Below, piece after piece: positions 1 to 12,199 of a stretch of DNA of 64,000 bases. The notes under the pieces were generated by a model that had not been told where the DNA came from, searched no databases, and saw only the letters and a list, made by a program, of their open reading frames with translations. This DNA is from Austropuccinia psidii (taxonomy: Eukaryota > Basidiomycota > Pucciniomycetes > Pucciniales > Sphaerophragmiaceae): positions 45,656,082 through 45,720,081 of the forward strand of contig JALGQZ010000001.1 in the NCBI GenBank assembly GCA_023105745.1. The letters run 5' to 3'. The position numbers and the translations under genes are program-made. Each line of letters begins with the position of its first letter. Within the stretch, counting starts at the first letter, position 1.

Positions 1-1208
1 ACTGACTCTGATCTTAACTTTGGAATCTGATATTCAGGTTCCTGGTCATAGTCTTTGTCCTCTTCTTTTAATTTTGTAGAGGTAGTAGGTTGACCTTGTG
101 TTGGGGGGTATTGATTGTCTTCTCTGTCATAGAGGTAATCAATTTCTTTGTCAAAGCTATCCTATTGCTGCTGGATACTCCTCAGATCCCTCCTCACAGT
201 TTGTTGTTCTTCTAGAATTGAATTCAACTGTCTGTTGGTTTTTTCAAATTCTGTCCAAATTTTGGCCAGATTTGAATTCAAGTCTTTTATGACTGTTGCT
301 TGGAAAGCATTTTCTTCTTTCAATGTTTCCACTTCTGTCCTCATTTTTTCTGAGGTTTCATGTGTCCACTCCATGAATTGGGCCAATTTGGTCCATGTGA
401 ATTTGTTTTCAAACTCATGAGTGTGCATTGTAGTTTCAGTTATTAATTCTGGGTCTATTGAGTCAGAACTAGAAAAACTATTTGTAGGTACAACTATTTC
501 TTGTTTTTGTGTACTTCTTGGACTAAGTCCATCAGCTTTTTCATCAATGGGTCTGCTTCTTTCTTCCTCTGGTTGAAAGAAGTTTTGTTTTTCCCTTGGG
601 CTCCTTTTCTCCTGTTGGAAACTACCTGGAATGGTGGGGGAGCTTTGGATGAAGTTTCCTTTGGCTTGTAAGGCCTGGAACTGCTGGATGGTTGTGGGGA
701 AGATGGGGCTTCTTCTTCCATTTCTGGGGGTGCCTGAATCTGACTGGGCTCTTCCTTGTGCCAAGATCTCTCTATGGCTTGTATGGCTGCCTGGTTCTCT
801 TTGATTCTGGTTGCTCTTTCTTCTAAGAGTTTGAAATTCTTGTTGGGATTCCAACCTTGCATTTCTGTCATAAGTTCCATCCAAGCCATTTGCTTGAGAC
901 AGATCTTCTGGGTTGTTATCCCCACTTCTGCCCATGATGCTGCCATGGTGAACATTTTGTTGTCCATGCTCCATGTGAAGAGGTCTCTCAGGAGTTTGTG
1001 TATTTGGAGGACCTGTTCTGCATCTGTCCAATCTCCTGGTTGGACTCCTGGGTTGAATTTGATTTGGAACAAGACTTTGGGTAGGAGTTCCCTGATGGTA
1101 AGCCCTTTGCTGGTCATCTGCTCCAGTTCTTCTTCCTCTGTGTCTTCTTGGCCAGTGTTCTGGTTGATTTCTTGGGAATCCAAGATCTCTAAGAAGTGGA
1201 GGTGTCAT
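1..1208 (-). pseudogene. gag N-terminal part of A1, one nonsense codon, cut by window edge
   Basis: The Gag frame opens at ATG 1208 (MTPPLLRDLGF), inside accessory intron 2, and runs 348 codons to a TAG at 162-164. The frame is open again to the window edge. Homology with A3 continues after the stop (a charged segment after RSIQQQ), so the TAG looks like a nonsense mutation. The distal part of this stretch (residues around 240-345) is coiled-coil-like, rich in Glu/Lys/Leu, as in A3 and B1. The first 230 or so codons overlap the accessory gene. Confidence 0.7.
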
Positions 1209-1581
1209 GTTAACAATGTTAAAAAATGACAGACAATAAAAAATGTTGTATTTTTCAAGGTTTATTTACCTTTGGCAGGCCCTTGTACAAATTTATGATC
1301 TATACTCTTTGGCAATTTGCCTTTGGAGTTTACAACTGGGTTGATAACAGTGATTTTCTGTTTCTCAACTTGTTTTGGTGATCCAACTGGTTTTGTTGGA
1401 GCTTTTCTGGGTTTTTTGGCCCTTGGCACAGCTATTGGTGTCCAATCTTTTGAGTTGATTGTCACTTCACTGTGTCTTTTCTGCTTGCCCTTGGTTTTTG
1501 GCAGCGCCTCTCTGTCTTCTGAGGCTGTCACAGATGGGTTTCCTTGTGACTGGGTTTCTAATGGAATGTAGTCCTTTTCCA
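494..1581 (-). CDS. Accessory protein overprinted on gag (A1), two exons
   Basis: Exon 1 is 1581-1270 and exon 2 is 1188-494, joined over an 81-bp intron (GTAAAT...TTCTTAG). With the A supplied by the leader exon the reading frame totals 1008 nt, or 335 residues. Exon 1 is basic and contains a conserved segment around KGKLPKS. Exon 2 is a predicted helical region with conserved blocks QVLQIH, QKICLK, GWNP and QAIE, then a Pro/Ser-rich linker and a Lys/Arg-rich tail. Both exons align well with the A3 copy. Exon 1 contains no ATG, so the start must come from splicing. Exon 2 overlaps gag in another frame over its whole length. No known domain is recognised; the basic tail might bind nucleic acid, which is speculation. 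Confidence 0.6.
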
Positions 1582-2319
1582 CTATTCAGAAAAGATATTT
1601 CAGATTGTATATCAGTATTTTATGATAAAACAAAATGATTATATTCAATTCTACTGTTATTTTTCGAAATTTTTAAGTGTTTTTATGTTTTTTATTGTTT
1701 TTATATGTTTTCGTTTGAAAAATAACAGTTTTGAGTTTTTCACTTATGTTTTATAAGTGAAAAAACTGTAATATCCAAGTGTTTTGTGAATGATTCACTT
1801 GGATATTATTGTGTTTTTTGTGTAGACACGTCAAATTTATTAAATTATAATAAGTTTGATTTTTTATTATAAATATTATAAATAATATTTATTATAAGAC
1901 TTTGATATTGGTTAAATATCAAGTAATTACAAGTTTTCACGTCAATTTGAGTGATATCTTGCTTTAAAGGAAATATTTAATTAAAATATTCCTTGTAAAA
2001 TAATAAAAAATTATTTTATTATTTTATATTTATTAATTATTAATTAATAAATGTTTATATATTAATTTTCACGCACTTTGGTGAAAAATAATAGTAAAAT
2101 AAATAAATAATATACTGTTTGTATATTATTATTTATATTGAAATTTAAATAATACAGATGTATTATTATGAAATTTCGTGGAATTTATTGCAATAAAAAA
2201 AAAAATAAAGAGGATATGTACTCTTATTCTCAACAAAAATATTTTATAATATATATTTTTGGAGTAAAAAAAGAATTGTATAAAAAAAAAAATGATAATA
2301 AAATAGAAATTTTACTCAC
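1582..2319 (-). other. Proposed leader intron 1 of A1
   Basis: Minus-strand donor CAA|GTGAGT at 2319-2314 and acceptor GAATAG|TGGAAAAGG at 1583-1582. The exon before the donor ends in A and the exon after the acceptor starts with TG, so splicing would build an AUG in frame with the accessory gene. The intron itself is AT-rich. This is inferred from sequence and from the matching layout of A3 and B1, without RNA data. Confidence 0.55.
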
Positions 2320-2399
2320 TTGTAGTGAAATACCTTTTAAATAGCTGAATTTTACGCCTAATTCAGTTCAAAATACGTCCAATAAGGTTGAATAACCAC

Positions 2400-2415
2400 G
2401 GCCAGGCCCCCAAAT
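2400..2415 (-). other. Primer binding site of A1
   Basis: Directly after the LTR end the minus strand reads ATTTGGGGGGCCTGGCC. The same motif, with five instead of six G, follows the 5' LTRs of A3 and B1. It begins TGG, as expected for pairing with a tRNA 3' CCA end. The priming tRNA was not identified. Confidence 0.65.
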
Positions 2416-2416
2416 T

Positions 2417-3915
2417 GTCAGGGTGAGTCTATGTAGAAGCTTAAAAACAGTAAATACAAGCTAGTACTATGACTGTGACACGTCAAAATAAGTAATAAAA
2501 TAATTCTTCAGGTCCTACTGCTACGTGGTAACAGTGGTGATGAGTCTATTGAGGACCTGGGTTGCAATGTTCTAATATCTTTGACTGTAAAGAGACACTA
2601 CAATAATTATATTTAATTATATCTTTAAGTATTCTAAGGACACTACTGATGGATAACAGTCTTGTCACGTAAGAATATATAATAAAAAGATAAGATGAGG
2701 ATTTTTGAAGGCAAAAACCCTTCTTTTTATATCTTTCAAGACTGTCAAGAGTTATTTACTCTTCAAACGTCAGAGGAGTGAAAATTTTCACTCCATTGGT
2801 CAATCTGTGGTTCTGGATTCTCAATTCTGACGTCAGTAGAGGCAGAATTGTGGTTTTGGAACCACAAATGATCATTCTGGATCAATACAGGATGAAAAAA
2901 CCTTTCACCTGCCACGTCAGCACTTGGATGACGTTGTTCTGGTGTTTGTATGACCAATACTAGTCATTCTGGGCGGGTTTAAGCTTTGAACAACCATTAT
3001 TTTGAGTATTAAGACTGTACTGGTTGGTACAGGTTTGGTACAGGCCAGTATTGGCCAAAATACTTCCAACCAAGATATCTTGGTCAGTTTTTGAGATATC
3101 AAGAAACTAAGAGCACAGAATTGAAGGGCTTAATGAGCTCTTCAATTTGGTATGCTTCATGTTTACCCTTCTTTAAAATAGCAAAAGTTATAAGGGTTTT
3201 AAGTTTTTGGATGTATTTTTGTACATCAGTATGAGGCTTCAAAAACTTCCATACCAGATATCTTCTTCAGTTTGGAAGATATCTGTATTCTGATGATACA
3301 GTTTTGTAGGGCTTGATTAGCCCTACAGTTTGGTATATGACACTGTACAGTTGTATGAGTGTATGCCAAAGATACAGGGGTTTGTTTATTTTCTTATTTT
3401 CAGAATATCTGTATTTTGGTTACTAAACCTTTGAACCAAGATCCCTCAGTCAATTTAAGAGATACAGAGGTCTAAGGTAACTCAAATTAAAGCTCTTGTT
3501 GAGATCTTTAATTTGGTTATACTTTTGTACAGTTTTGTACAAGCCCTCTTTGACTTTCAGGGGGACTTGGTTTTGAAAATGAGGTTATATGGTATCTCCA
3601 GTTGTAGTGGTGTTACAACAACATGGATGATATCATTGTGTAGCTCTCTATGTGAGCTTTAAGAAAAATACCATTTTGGTATAGCATAACTTAAATATGC
3701 ATAAGTTAGATGAGAGGTGAAAATAAGGGTTTTGACTTGTTTATTCTCCTCTAGGTTTCCTTATTCTGTTTGGATAAGGTTGGTGTTTAATGTAAGAGGA
3801 TTGTTTTCTCTTAATTATTACCTGTATTGACTATGTTTGTTCAATACTTGTCATACCATTATTTATGGTATGTTGGATGTCATGCTAGTGCTCTGTTTTG
3901 AGTCACAGGCTGACA
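2417..3915 (-). repeat. 5' LTR of A1 (1499 bp)
   Basis: On the minus strand it starts TGTCAGCCTGTGACTC and ends CACCCTGACA, with terminal TG...CA. Both ends match the A3 LTR at 15139-16561. The 5 bases outside (3916-3920, ATCAC) would be the target duplication. The interior is AT-rich and carries a TATA-like box near 2723-2732. Confidence 0.85.
2723..2732 (-). promoter_or_regulatory. TATA-like box in A1 LTR
   Basis: The minus strand reads ATATAAAAAG. It sits about 300 bp before the LTR end, where a U3/R promoter is expected. Downstream, from here to the proposed splice donor at 2319, the transcript strand contains no ATG. Confidence 0.55.
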
Positions 3916-4996
3916 ATCACTATAACTCTAACGTTGATGACATCAGAGGCTTGGCAGAACCCCAAATTTCGTGGATTTTATTAGTTTTAATCATAAACTA
4001 ATAGTATTCACCAATTCTATCACTCTTAAGACTGTTAAACTTAAATTAAGGTTACAGTGTGTGATCATAACAGCTCAAATTAAGCTCAAACTTTGATCCT
4101 CAATAACTTTTAAGATTTACACGCTACAGCAATTCAGAGAGTGAATTCTGATAGCCTGGCATAACCTTATTATGCTTCCAAGAGCTCTTCATTACATCAT
4201 CAAAACTCTAATTTTGATGATTTTTCTTGTAACTCATCTTTTCTGTCCAAATTCAATATTTTAAACTTCAAACCTTGATTTCAGGGGGTTATAACCTGAA
4301 TTTAATAATAAATATTACATCATTCTTCACGAATGAACTAGTAGAATCTAACTGTATACTTTTTTTTAAGTTCGGAGTACTTTCACAACAAAGTGGTCAA
4401 CAGCTCTGTTGATTTTTATCAATATTTCATCATAGGTTTTAACCTTGTTTATAATTTGTAAAATAAAGTTCATATCTGTGTTCTTACAGTAATTAAGTGG
4501 TAACTTTATTTTTGGTTCATAATTCTATCATGTATAGTTTAGAAGATATTAGCTATGATCCTTGAATATATGCGTTGACCAAAAAAGTGCATATATTCAG
4601 GTTAATTCCTTAAGTATTAACATTGGAATTTAGCTTATTAATTTCTTTATGTGTGGATGTTCATGGGGAATCCACTGGTACAATTTATTTTACATGTTGT
4701 TTCATTAGGTCTTGAGATAAATAAGGTTTTATGATTTTTATAAGGTATTATACCTTATAATTCCTTAAATATTGACTTTACAGATATGCCATAAAAATGG
4801 TATATGTGTATTTCTCCATGGGGAATCCAATGGTATAATCTTTTTACATGTTGATTCATTGGTTTTTAAGTTAAACCAATTTTTGTACCAATTTATGGTA
4901 TTTTTTGTATATTTAAGTAATTATTCTTAATGTATAATTATTCTAAGTAATTTTAATATAATTATATTAAAGGTATAATTATTCTGAGTCTTTTTT
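3916..4996. other. AT-rich DNA without recognisable gene
   Basis: It lies between the A1 LTR and the truncated A2 pol. No open frame of note, no LTR termini and no tandem repeat were seen. It may be decayed repeat sequence. Confidence 0.5.
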
Positions 4997-7699
4997 GTGA
5001 CCTTATTGGGTATGTGGTCATATCTCAAAGGCTCACACCACCTCCATGGGGTGATGGAAACAATATTTCAATTAGGAATATTGGAAGGATGGATGGTAGT
5101 ATATATTGATGACATCATTATATACTTAATAAAATGGGAATACCACGTGCAGTACATAGACAGAGTGCTAAGTAGATGCACACCCATTAATCTGAAAATT
5201 TCACTTAAAAAGTGCAATTTTGGACAACAAGAGTTACTAGTTCTAGGAAATAAAGTCTCAGGTCTTAGTCTGCCCATAGACCAGAACAAAGTAGCAGCAG
5301 TACTGCTAGAACAAGAACCAAAGAACATCAAAGAGATGCAATCTTTCCTTGGGTCTGCTAGCTACTACAGAAACCACATCAGAAATTTTCCCACATAACT
5401 AGTAGTCTGTACAAGTTATGTTCAAAAGATGTAGTTTCTGAGATTACCAAGAAAAGGAGGTATGCATATGAGAGGATAAAACATGAGCTCACAAATGAAC
5501 CTGTGCTCATTTTACCTGGCTTTGAATTACCATTCAAGCTATAAATAGATGCATCATGTAGCCAAGGCTTTGGGGCAGCCCTTCACAAGAGAAAAATTGT
5601 GGATGATGAACCAGGAGAGGGACTAATATGCTACATCTCTAGGAAACTGAAAGATTCAGAAGCCAGGTATGGGGCAACCCAGACTGAATGTCTATGCTTA
5701 GTCTGGGCTCTGGAGAGACTCCACTATTAATTGGAGGGTGCAGTCTTTGAAGTCTACACAGTCTACACAGACTGCACAGACTTGAAGTATTTACTGAACA
5801 TGAAGACTACCAATAGCCACATGTTGAGGTGGCAAATAGCCATCCAAGAGTATAGAGGCAATATGACCATCATATAAAAAGAGGGTAAAGAACATACCAA
5901 TTCAAATGGCCTCAGCAGATGGCCACTTGATAATGTCAAAAGCAACCCAGCTTATGACCCTGAAGTAGCAGCCAAGATCCCTATCCATTTCATGGAAATA
6001 GATAGGATGAAAAACTTCAGATTTTCTGAATGGGCATCAGAAAGTGGTACCCCAAAAAGTGGAGACACCAATTGAGAACAAACAGAAACTCCCATACTGA
6101 GAATAAGCTACTCAGAGCTGCAAGATGAATTCTTCAATGCAGTGATAAAGAAATATGTCAAACACAAACAGTGTAGCATATTGTTGGAACTCCTTCGACA
6201 AAGACACAGGAGCCCAGAACTGGGATCCAAGTTAGAGGAACCCTGGTTGAGGGACTATAAGGATAACAAGTTTTTCCTTATAGATGGCCTTCTCTACCAT
6301 AGAGAAAGGAACACTAGTGCACTCACCATAGTAGACAGGGACCATATATCCTTGATCCTACAAGAATGCCATGACTGCCCCTATATGGGACACATGAGGG
6401 AGGACAGAACCAAGGAGAGGGTATCAAGAACACCTTGGTGGCCCAAATGGGAACAAGAGGTGAGTGAATACATAAACACTTGGGAAAGTTTCCAAAAGGC
6501 AGATAGAAAACATGGGAAGAAGTATGGGTTACTTCAACGCATAGAAGAACCCAAGCACCCATGGGAAACCATCAACATGGACTGGGTTACAGGATTTGTA
6601 CCAGGAGGAAAAGAGAACTTCAATGCTTGCTTGATCATGGTTGATAGGTTCAGAAAGAGTTTGAGGTGCCTACCATGTCACAAAGAGGATACAGCCATGG
6701 ATACTGCACTGTTATTTTGGAATAAAATAATATCTACCTGTGGAGTGCCTAATATTATCATTAGTGATAGGGACCCAAAATTCACATCAGAGTTTTGGAC
6801 CAACCTCTATGACATGCTGGGTACTAAACTTGCTTTTTCTACAAATTACCCTCCACAAACAGATGGATTAGCTGAAAGGATGATCCAAACAATGGAAGAC
6901 ATCCTTAGAAGATTATGTGCCTATGGCATGGAATATAAGGACCATGAAGGTTACACCCATGACTGGGTTACCATTCTACCAGCAGTCCAGATGGCCTATA
7001 GCTCAAGCCAGAACTCTACCACAGAAAAAAAACCTTCACTGGTAGAGAAAGGGTGGAATCCCCTATTGCCTGTGGATCACTTGAAGAAAAATCTTCTGAC
7101 CATCTACCACACAGCCAACGACTTCGATGATATGTTGAAAAATGCTTGTGACACAGCCTCCAAATGCATAGCTGAGGAAAAGGAAGGAATATGATAAGCA
7201 GAGGTGGGAAAAATCACACATAGAACCTGACTTTAAAGAAGGGGACCAAGTGGTAGTGTCTACACTGAACTTTAATAATCTCAAAGGACCTCAGAAAATG
7301 AGAGACTCATTTTTAGGTCCCTTCACTATCATTAAATTGATAGGAAAAAATGCAGTGGAGGTCAAAATTACAGAAGAACTTTCTAGGAAACACCCAGTCT
7401 TTCCAGTGACTTCAGTCAAGCCATACTTACAGACAGAGGAGGATAAATTCCCCTCCAGGAAGAAAAAACCCACCCCACCAGAGATAGTGGAAGTGGAAGA
7501 CTCCCCTGGGCCAGTGAGGAAAGTCATCAAGGCCAGGAAGATCAGACTTAATGGTAAAGACAATAGACAATACTTGGTCAGATTCAAGAACCAGACAGCT
7601 GATAAGGACAAATGTTTGGCAGAAGATGCCATACCAGATGGGGACCTTCACTTGAGAAGATTCAAGTCCATTAGGAGGACTGAACAGTCTAATCAATGA
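4997..7699 (+). pseudogene. Decayed pol of A2 (partial RT, RNase H, integrase, chromodomain-like end)
   Basis: The reading is broken into an RT piece (4997-5398) with the YIDD motif, an RNase H stretch full of stops (5400-6140), an integrase piece (6142-7194) and a C-terminal piece (7250-7699). Integrase keeps an HH region (HDCPYMGH) but its CC pair is damaged (WESFQ where A3 has CERCQ). Catalytic contexts [14 protein letters not shown] and TDGLAERM are present. The C-terminal piece has the GPF module and a divergent chromodomain-like segment (YLVRFKN). The order matches A3 pol throughout. Confidence 0.85.
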
Positions 7700-7723
7700 T
7701 GAGCCTTTTTTAGAGGGAGGGTA

Positions 7724-8468
7724 TGTCAGCCTGTGACTCAAAGCCAGAGCACAAGCATGACAGCCAAATACCATAAATCAATGGTATAGCCAAGAGACCA
7801 CCAAAGCATGGAGCTGATCCAAACTGGCTCAAAAGGTATCAAAGGAAAGGGGAAACTCACCCCTTTCCAAATATACAAGTCCCACCACCATAGGACAAAG
7901 AATAACAAAGTTATTCCTGCTCAAAGTTGTTGCTGAGCATAAACCTTAATTTTCACCTCCCATCTAAAATAAATAGGACAAGGCTTAACCCCATCAAATG
8001 GGTATTAAAAACAAAGCTCTAAGGCAGCACTATACAATGGTACTAGACAAATTCAGCTAGCACCAGAATTACACATGTTAGGACTAAAATAAGTTAAAAT
8101 AAGGGTGAATGAAATATTCACCTCTCATCTAGTTTCTACAGCTTTAGTGTGAGATACCTAAAGTGGGGTCTTTTTGGAAATAGAACAATCAGGGCTATCT
8201 CATGGTTCCATCCATTTCACCATACCCCATCTAAAACAAAGGTATGGGGCAAACAAGTTCCATACAGCTTTTTAGTAAGACATATATATGTACAAGAAAT
8301 CTTGTACATGGCATACCTTTGCCATACTTAATGATAGCCATATCAAATGAGGTACAATTGTGTAGAAAGAATCCAGGGATACACAATGAAACAACTTTGA
8401 GCTTGATATCTCAAAAACTGACAAAGGTCTAACAGCTTTAAGCTCAAAATCCCACAGTTAGAAACAGT
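7724..8468 (+). repeat. A2 3' LTR, left part
   Basis: It follows the polypurine tract GAGGGAGGGTA and starts TGTCAGCCTGTGACTC. It aligns with A3 LTR 15139-15865 and stops at the AGT duplication (8466-8468) flanking the inserted TIR element. Confidence 0.85.
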
Positions 8469-8506
8469 CACCAGGGCAATTTTCATGTGACTGGTTAGCC
8501 AGTAAT

Positions 8507-10324
8507 TTAATGTGTCCTGTCTGGGACTTGAAAATATCTCTTAATGTGAAATTAATATAACCAAGATATAATTATACGATGACCTAAGAAAAGCCCAAAT
8601 ATTACCTGCATGAGCATGAGTATTAGGATTTTCTTTCACAGCTGGATTAACTCAATATATGATTGAAAGAACCTTTCATAATTTAACAATAATATTTGCA
8701 AAGAAAATTACATGGATCAGAAGTGGGTTATTTCATTATTTTGAGCAGCATCCCTTTCTCCCCAAGCACCTATTATTCAGAATTTACCCCCCTTTAAAAT
8801 GTTTGAGATATCAATAAATATTGTATAATTTGTGTTTATAGAGTCAAAAAGAAAGAAATTTTCACTTTCCCTTTGAATATTTATATTCATTTTAATGTGC
8901 TATTTTATCACTTAATGGTATTCCAAATTAGGCTATGAATTACTCAGTAATTCTATGTGAGCTATGTGATATGGGAAGAATATCTTTCAATTAAGGGAGG
9001 GAAAAAAAGGGAATTTGATCAATTAACAATTAATATCTATTGTTTAAGAGCACAATTTATTGCAGAAAAAAAGGTCATCATGTCTTGATATGAGCCCTAA
9101 ATGTTCCATTGAGAGCACAGAATAAAAATTGATAAATATCCAAATAACAGAAATTATGAAATGATTTTGGGAACTAATATTCAGAAGGCTCAGCAATACC
9201 CATATATTCCAAATTAAAACATTTTCATCATTTTAGCTTGTTATACACTTCCCTCTGAAACAGAACACACCACCAACAATTTCTGGAAGAAGCTCTGTGG
9301 ACAAGAATTAATAGTTTTCTGACAGATAAGCAATGGAAATCCTTGGAGGTTTTAAAGAGTATTTGATAAGATACACCTTTCACATGCAGAAATCATCATA
9401 ATTATAAAAAATATGCTTAAATTTCATCTTTCAGGTGAAGAAAAGCTTCTTCATTGTATTGAAATTTCCAAAAATTCAGAACATATGTTTGGTAAAAGCA
9501 TTTTTTCTACATTAGTATTTTCAATATACAAACACTTGTGTCCGCAGTAATATGTTTTGGTGGCTTTTGTTTTTATGAAACTGTTTTTGGTTTTTGGTTC
9601 AAAGTTTACATAATCTAGCTCAAAATTCAATTATTTTTGAATAATATCAGAAATTTAGTAGTAATCCAAAGATGTTCAACCAAAAAATGTAAATTTAAGC
9701 TTAAAGATGAGAAATTAGGGAATTATTTTTTTATTAGAAATTAATCTTCACAGGTATTTTGGCCACTCCAAAAATAGAACATTACTTTCATTCTTTGTCA
9801 AACTTTATATTATATATGAAGTATGCCACTAGAACTTAAAGTTTTGCATTCTAATTACTGGGAAAAAATGAAATCATTAAGTTTATTCCCTCCTATAAGG
9901 TTCATATGGAACCCCACTTTTTTCAAAAGGAATATGTGAGCTACGAGTTTTCTTTAGGCAGGAAAAAGTGACAGGTTACTCAGATGCTATAGAGTGGTGT
10001 GCACATGAATTATATTCTCTGCTTGAAAGTACATCTTTAATTATAATCTCTGTTGCCCCACTCACTAAACACTACTACTAATGATAAATTTCAGACCATT
10101 AACCATTACAAAATTGGAAAATGTGAGTGTTCTTGCATAGTTAATATTCCAAAAAATATCAAATGACAGCTGAGGTTCTCCATCAGTTTCTTTCTTTTCC
10201 TCTAATGATGAACCTCCCTCCAAAGATGATTAAAATTATTTCACAATTCTGCTCAAATACATGGAATCACTCAGCTTGTTTCCATTGGCTTTCAGCGATA
10301 GATAATCAAAATAATATCTTCCTA
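8507..10324. other. AT-rich filler of the TIR element
   Basis: About 1.8 kb with only very short frames and no similarity to the LTR elements in this window. Nothing functional recognised. Confidence 0.5.
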
Positions 10325-10980
10325 TACTAAAAGGTTTGGGGGTTGGTTTTTATCATCTGGTGCAGACAGCCCCCACAAGGTAGCTCTAAAATCCAGAGGT
10401 AATTCATATATGGTATTGTAAACAACCCCCCACAGCCAGCTTCAAATGGCTGGGGGTGGTTTGATCCCACTAGTGTAAAAGGCCTTATGACACCATCTCC
10501 AAGACTGTGGATTTGGTTACAAAAAGGTTGTGTGAAAAAAACACTAGAACCAAATAGAAATTGGAGGGGTGCTGTTTCCAACAACCCCCCAAAGCCAGAT
10601 GTAAAAGGCCATGAGGTTGTTTGCATCAGCTAGCTGAAACAGCCCCCTCAAAACAGTGGCAAATGTACGGGGTTGCTTGCATTAGCTGTAAAAACAACCC
10701 CCCAAAACTGGCTGCAAAAAGGTGGGGGATTGTTTGCATCAGCTTCTGCAAATAACCCCCCGAAACAAGCAGTAAAAGGCCAGGGGGTTGTTCACATCAG
10801 CTAGCGCAAACAATCCCCCGAAACAAGCAGGAAAAGGCCGGGGGGTTGTTCGCATCAGCTAGCGCAAACAATCCCCCGAAACAAGCAGCAAAAGGCCGGG
10901 GGGTTGTTCGCATCAGCTAGCGCAAACAACCCCCCGGAACCGGCTGTAAAACACCAGGGGGTTGTGAGCACCAGCCTCTG
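10325..10980. repeat. 58-bp hairpin minisatellite
   Basis: Tandem units of about 58 bp, best preserved at 10801-10960, where CTAGCGCAAACAA recurs at 10801, 10859 and 10917. Leftward copies are more divergent and somewhat variable in length. Each unit carries complementary arms GGGGGTTGTT and AACAA(C/T)CCCC around a short loop containing CATCAGCTAG, so each can form a GC-rich hairpin. This is a strong GC contrast to its surroundings. Roughly eleven copies, counted by eye. Confidence 0.85.
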
Positions 10981-11104
10981 CAGTGTTAGGATATTGCAGG
11001 TGGGCCCTGGCGGCACCAGTCAAGCAAAACACTGAGGCATAATGGGTGGTTTCTCTCTACAATAGGAGAGCCCCCCATGGATCTTAGCAAGGAGTGCCTC
11101 ATTG

Positions 11105-11185
11105 CCTGCCACATGGGTGATTTGAACCCGTGGCAAAGTGAGAAAGTAGTGCAGATGCAAGGCTTACCAGCTAAGAGAGGAACAA
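11105..11185 (-). repeat. tRNA-like A box/B box, possible SINE head
   Basis: The minus strand has an A-box-like TTAGCTGGTAAG (11174-11163) and, 34 nt later, a B-box-like GGTTCAAATC (11128-11119). This spacing fits an internal polymerase III promoter. A T-arm and acceptor stem do not fold cleanly, so this is not a functional tRNA gene; a tRNA-derived SINE fragment is the better reading. Element ends were not found. Confidence 0.35.
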
Positions 11186-11212
11186 TTGGATGTTTCAAGT
11201 TCATCCACAATT

Positions 11213-11450
11213 TTGTATTAGTTTTTTTCAAATAAACTATTTTTGTACTAGTTTCTTTCAAAAAAACTATTGTTGTTCAAATAAACTATTTTTGTACTAG
11301 TTTTTTTGAAATAAACTATTTTTGTACTAGTTTTTTTCAAAAAACTCTTTTTGCACCAGTTTTTCTTCAAAAAAATATTTCTGTACTAGTTTTTAGCAAA
11401 AAATCTTTTTTGCACTTGTTTTCTTGAAAAAACCATTGTATTATTTTTTT
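11213..11450. repeat. Degenerate T-rich tandem repeat
   Basis: Repeated units of about 31-35 bp built around TTTTTGTACTAGTTTTTT and CAAATAAACTA. Copies become irregular to the right and grade into A/T-run sequence up to about 12200. Confidence 0.6.
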
Positions 11451-12199
11451 AGAAACACTGCTTTTTTGATTAGTTTCTTCCAATTGTTTGTTTGTTTACT
11501 AGTATTTTCAAAAAAGTGTTTTTTTACTACCTTATACTATTCTTCCAAGGTTCTTTTAAAAAAACTATGTTCAAATAGTTTTGCAAAAACAAAGTTTAAC
11601 TAATTTTTTTATAAATGACTTTTTTGAAAGAAGGTAGTTTTGTGGAAAAAGAACAATTTTTGCAATGTTACCCTTCTCTTTGTCAAAGAAACCAGCTAAA
11701 TTTCCAACATAAAAACACTTTTTTGTAATTTTAGAAGCAAAATTGATTTTTCTAGGAAAGCTTTCCCAAGTAACTTGTTATTTTGAAAATACTGTTTTTT
11801 CCTAAAAAATATAGATTTCTTTGAAAAGAAGCTTTTTTCAAAAAGATAAGAATTCCAAAAGAACTATTTTTTCAACAAGAAAATATCTTTATGTTAAAAG
11901 TTGTTATTTCTTTTTGAATAGAACTACATTTTTCAGAAAATCTATTCTTTTTTTCAAAAAAAAACTGTGACCTCGCAAAAGACTTTTTCAAAGAGTATTT
12001 TTTCGCAAAAGACGTACTTTCTCTCAAAACCTGTAATTTTATTCAAACTGAATCATTTGATTTAAAACTCCAACTTGGAAACAAGAAAGCTTTTTTTTGC
12101 AAAAAACCCCATGGAATTCAACTTAAGAAAAAAAGATTTTTCTACTAAGTAAAGTGTTCTTTCAGAAAACTCTGATTTTTGTAGAAAAGAAAAAATATA

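Larger units (their letters stand above)
1..3915 (-). mobile_element. Ty3/Gypsy LTR element A1, 5' end (cut by window edge)
   Basis: Minus-strand element. Reading leftward it has a 5' LTR (3915-2417), a primer binding site, an AUG-free leader, the accessory gene and the start of gag, then leaves the window. It is assigned to the same family as A3 because the LTR starts with the same TGTCAGCCTGTGACTC, the primer site is nearly the same, and both overlapping reading frames align with A3. The 3' half and 3' LTR lie outside the window, so the target-site duplication cannot be confirmed. Confidence 0.9.

Noticed and set aside
10327..10626. 99-codon minus-strand frame in the minisatellite
   Set aside because: It follows the tandem repeat and has no independent start context or homologous copy.
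10325..10980. CRISPR-like array
   Set aside because: The whole 58-bp unit repeats without unique spacers, and the setting is a eukaryotic repeat.
11101..11185. Functional tRNA gene
   Set aside because: Internal promoter boxes are present but T-arm and acceptor stem do not pair properly.
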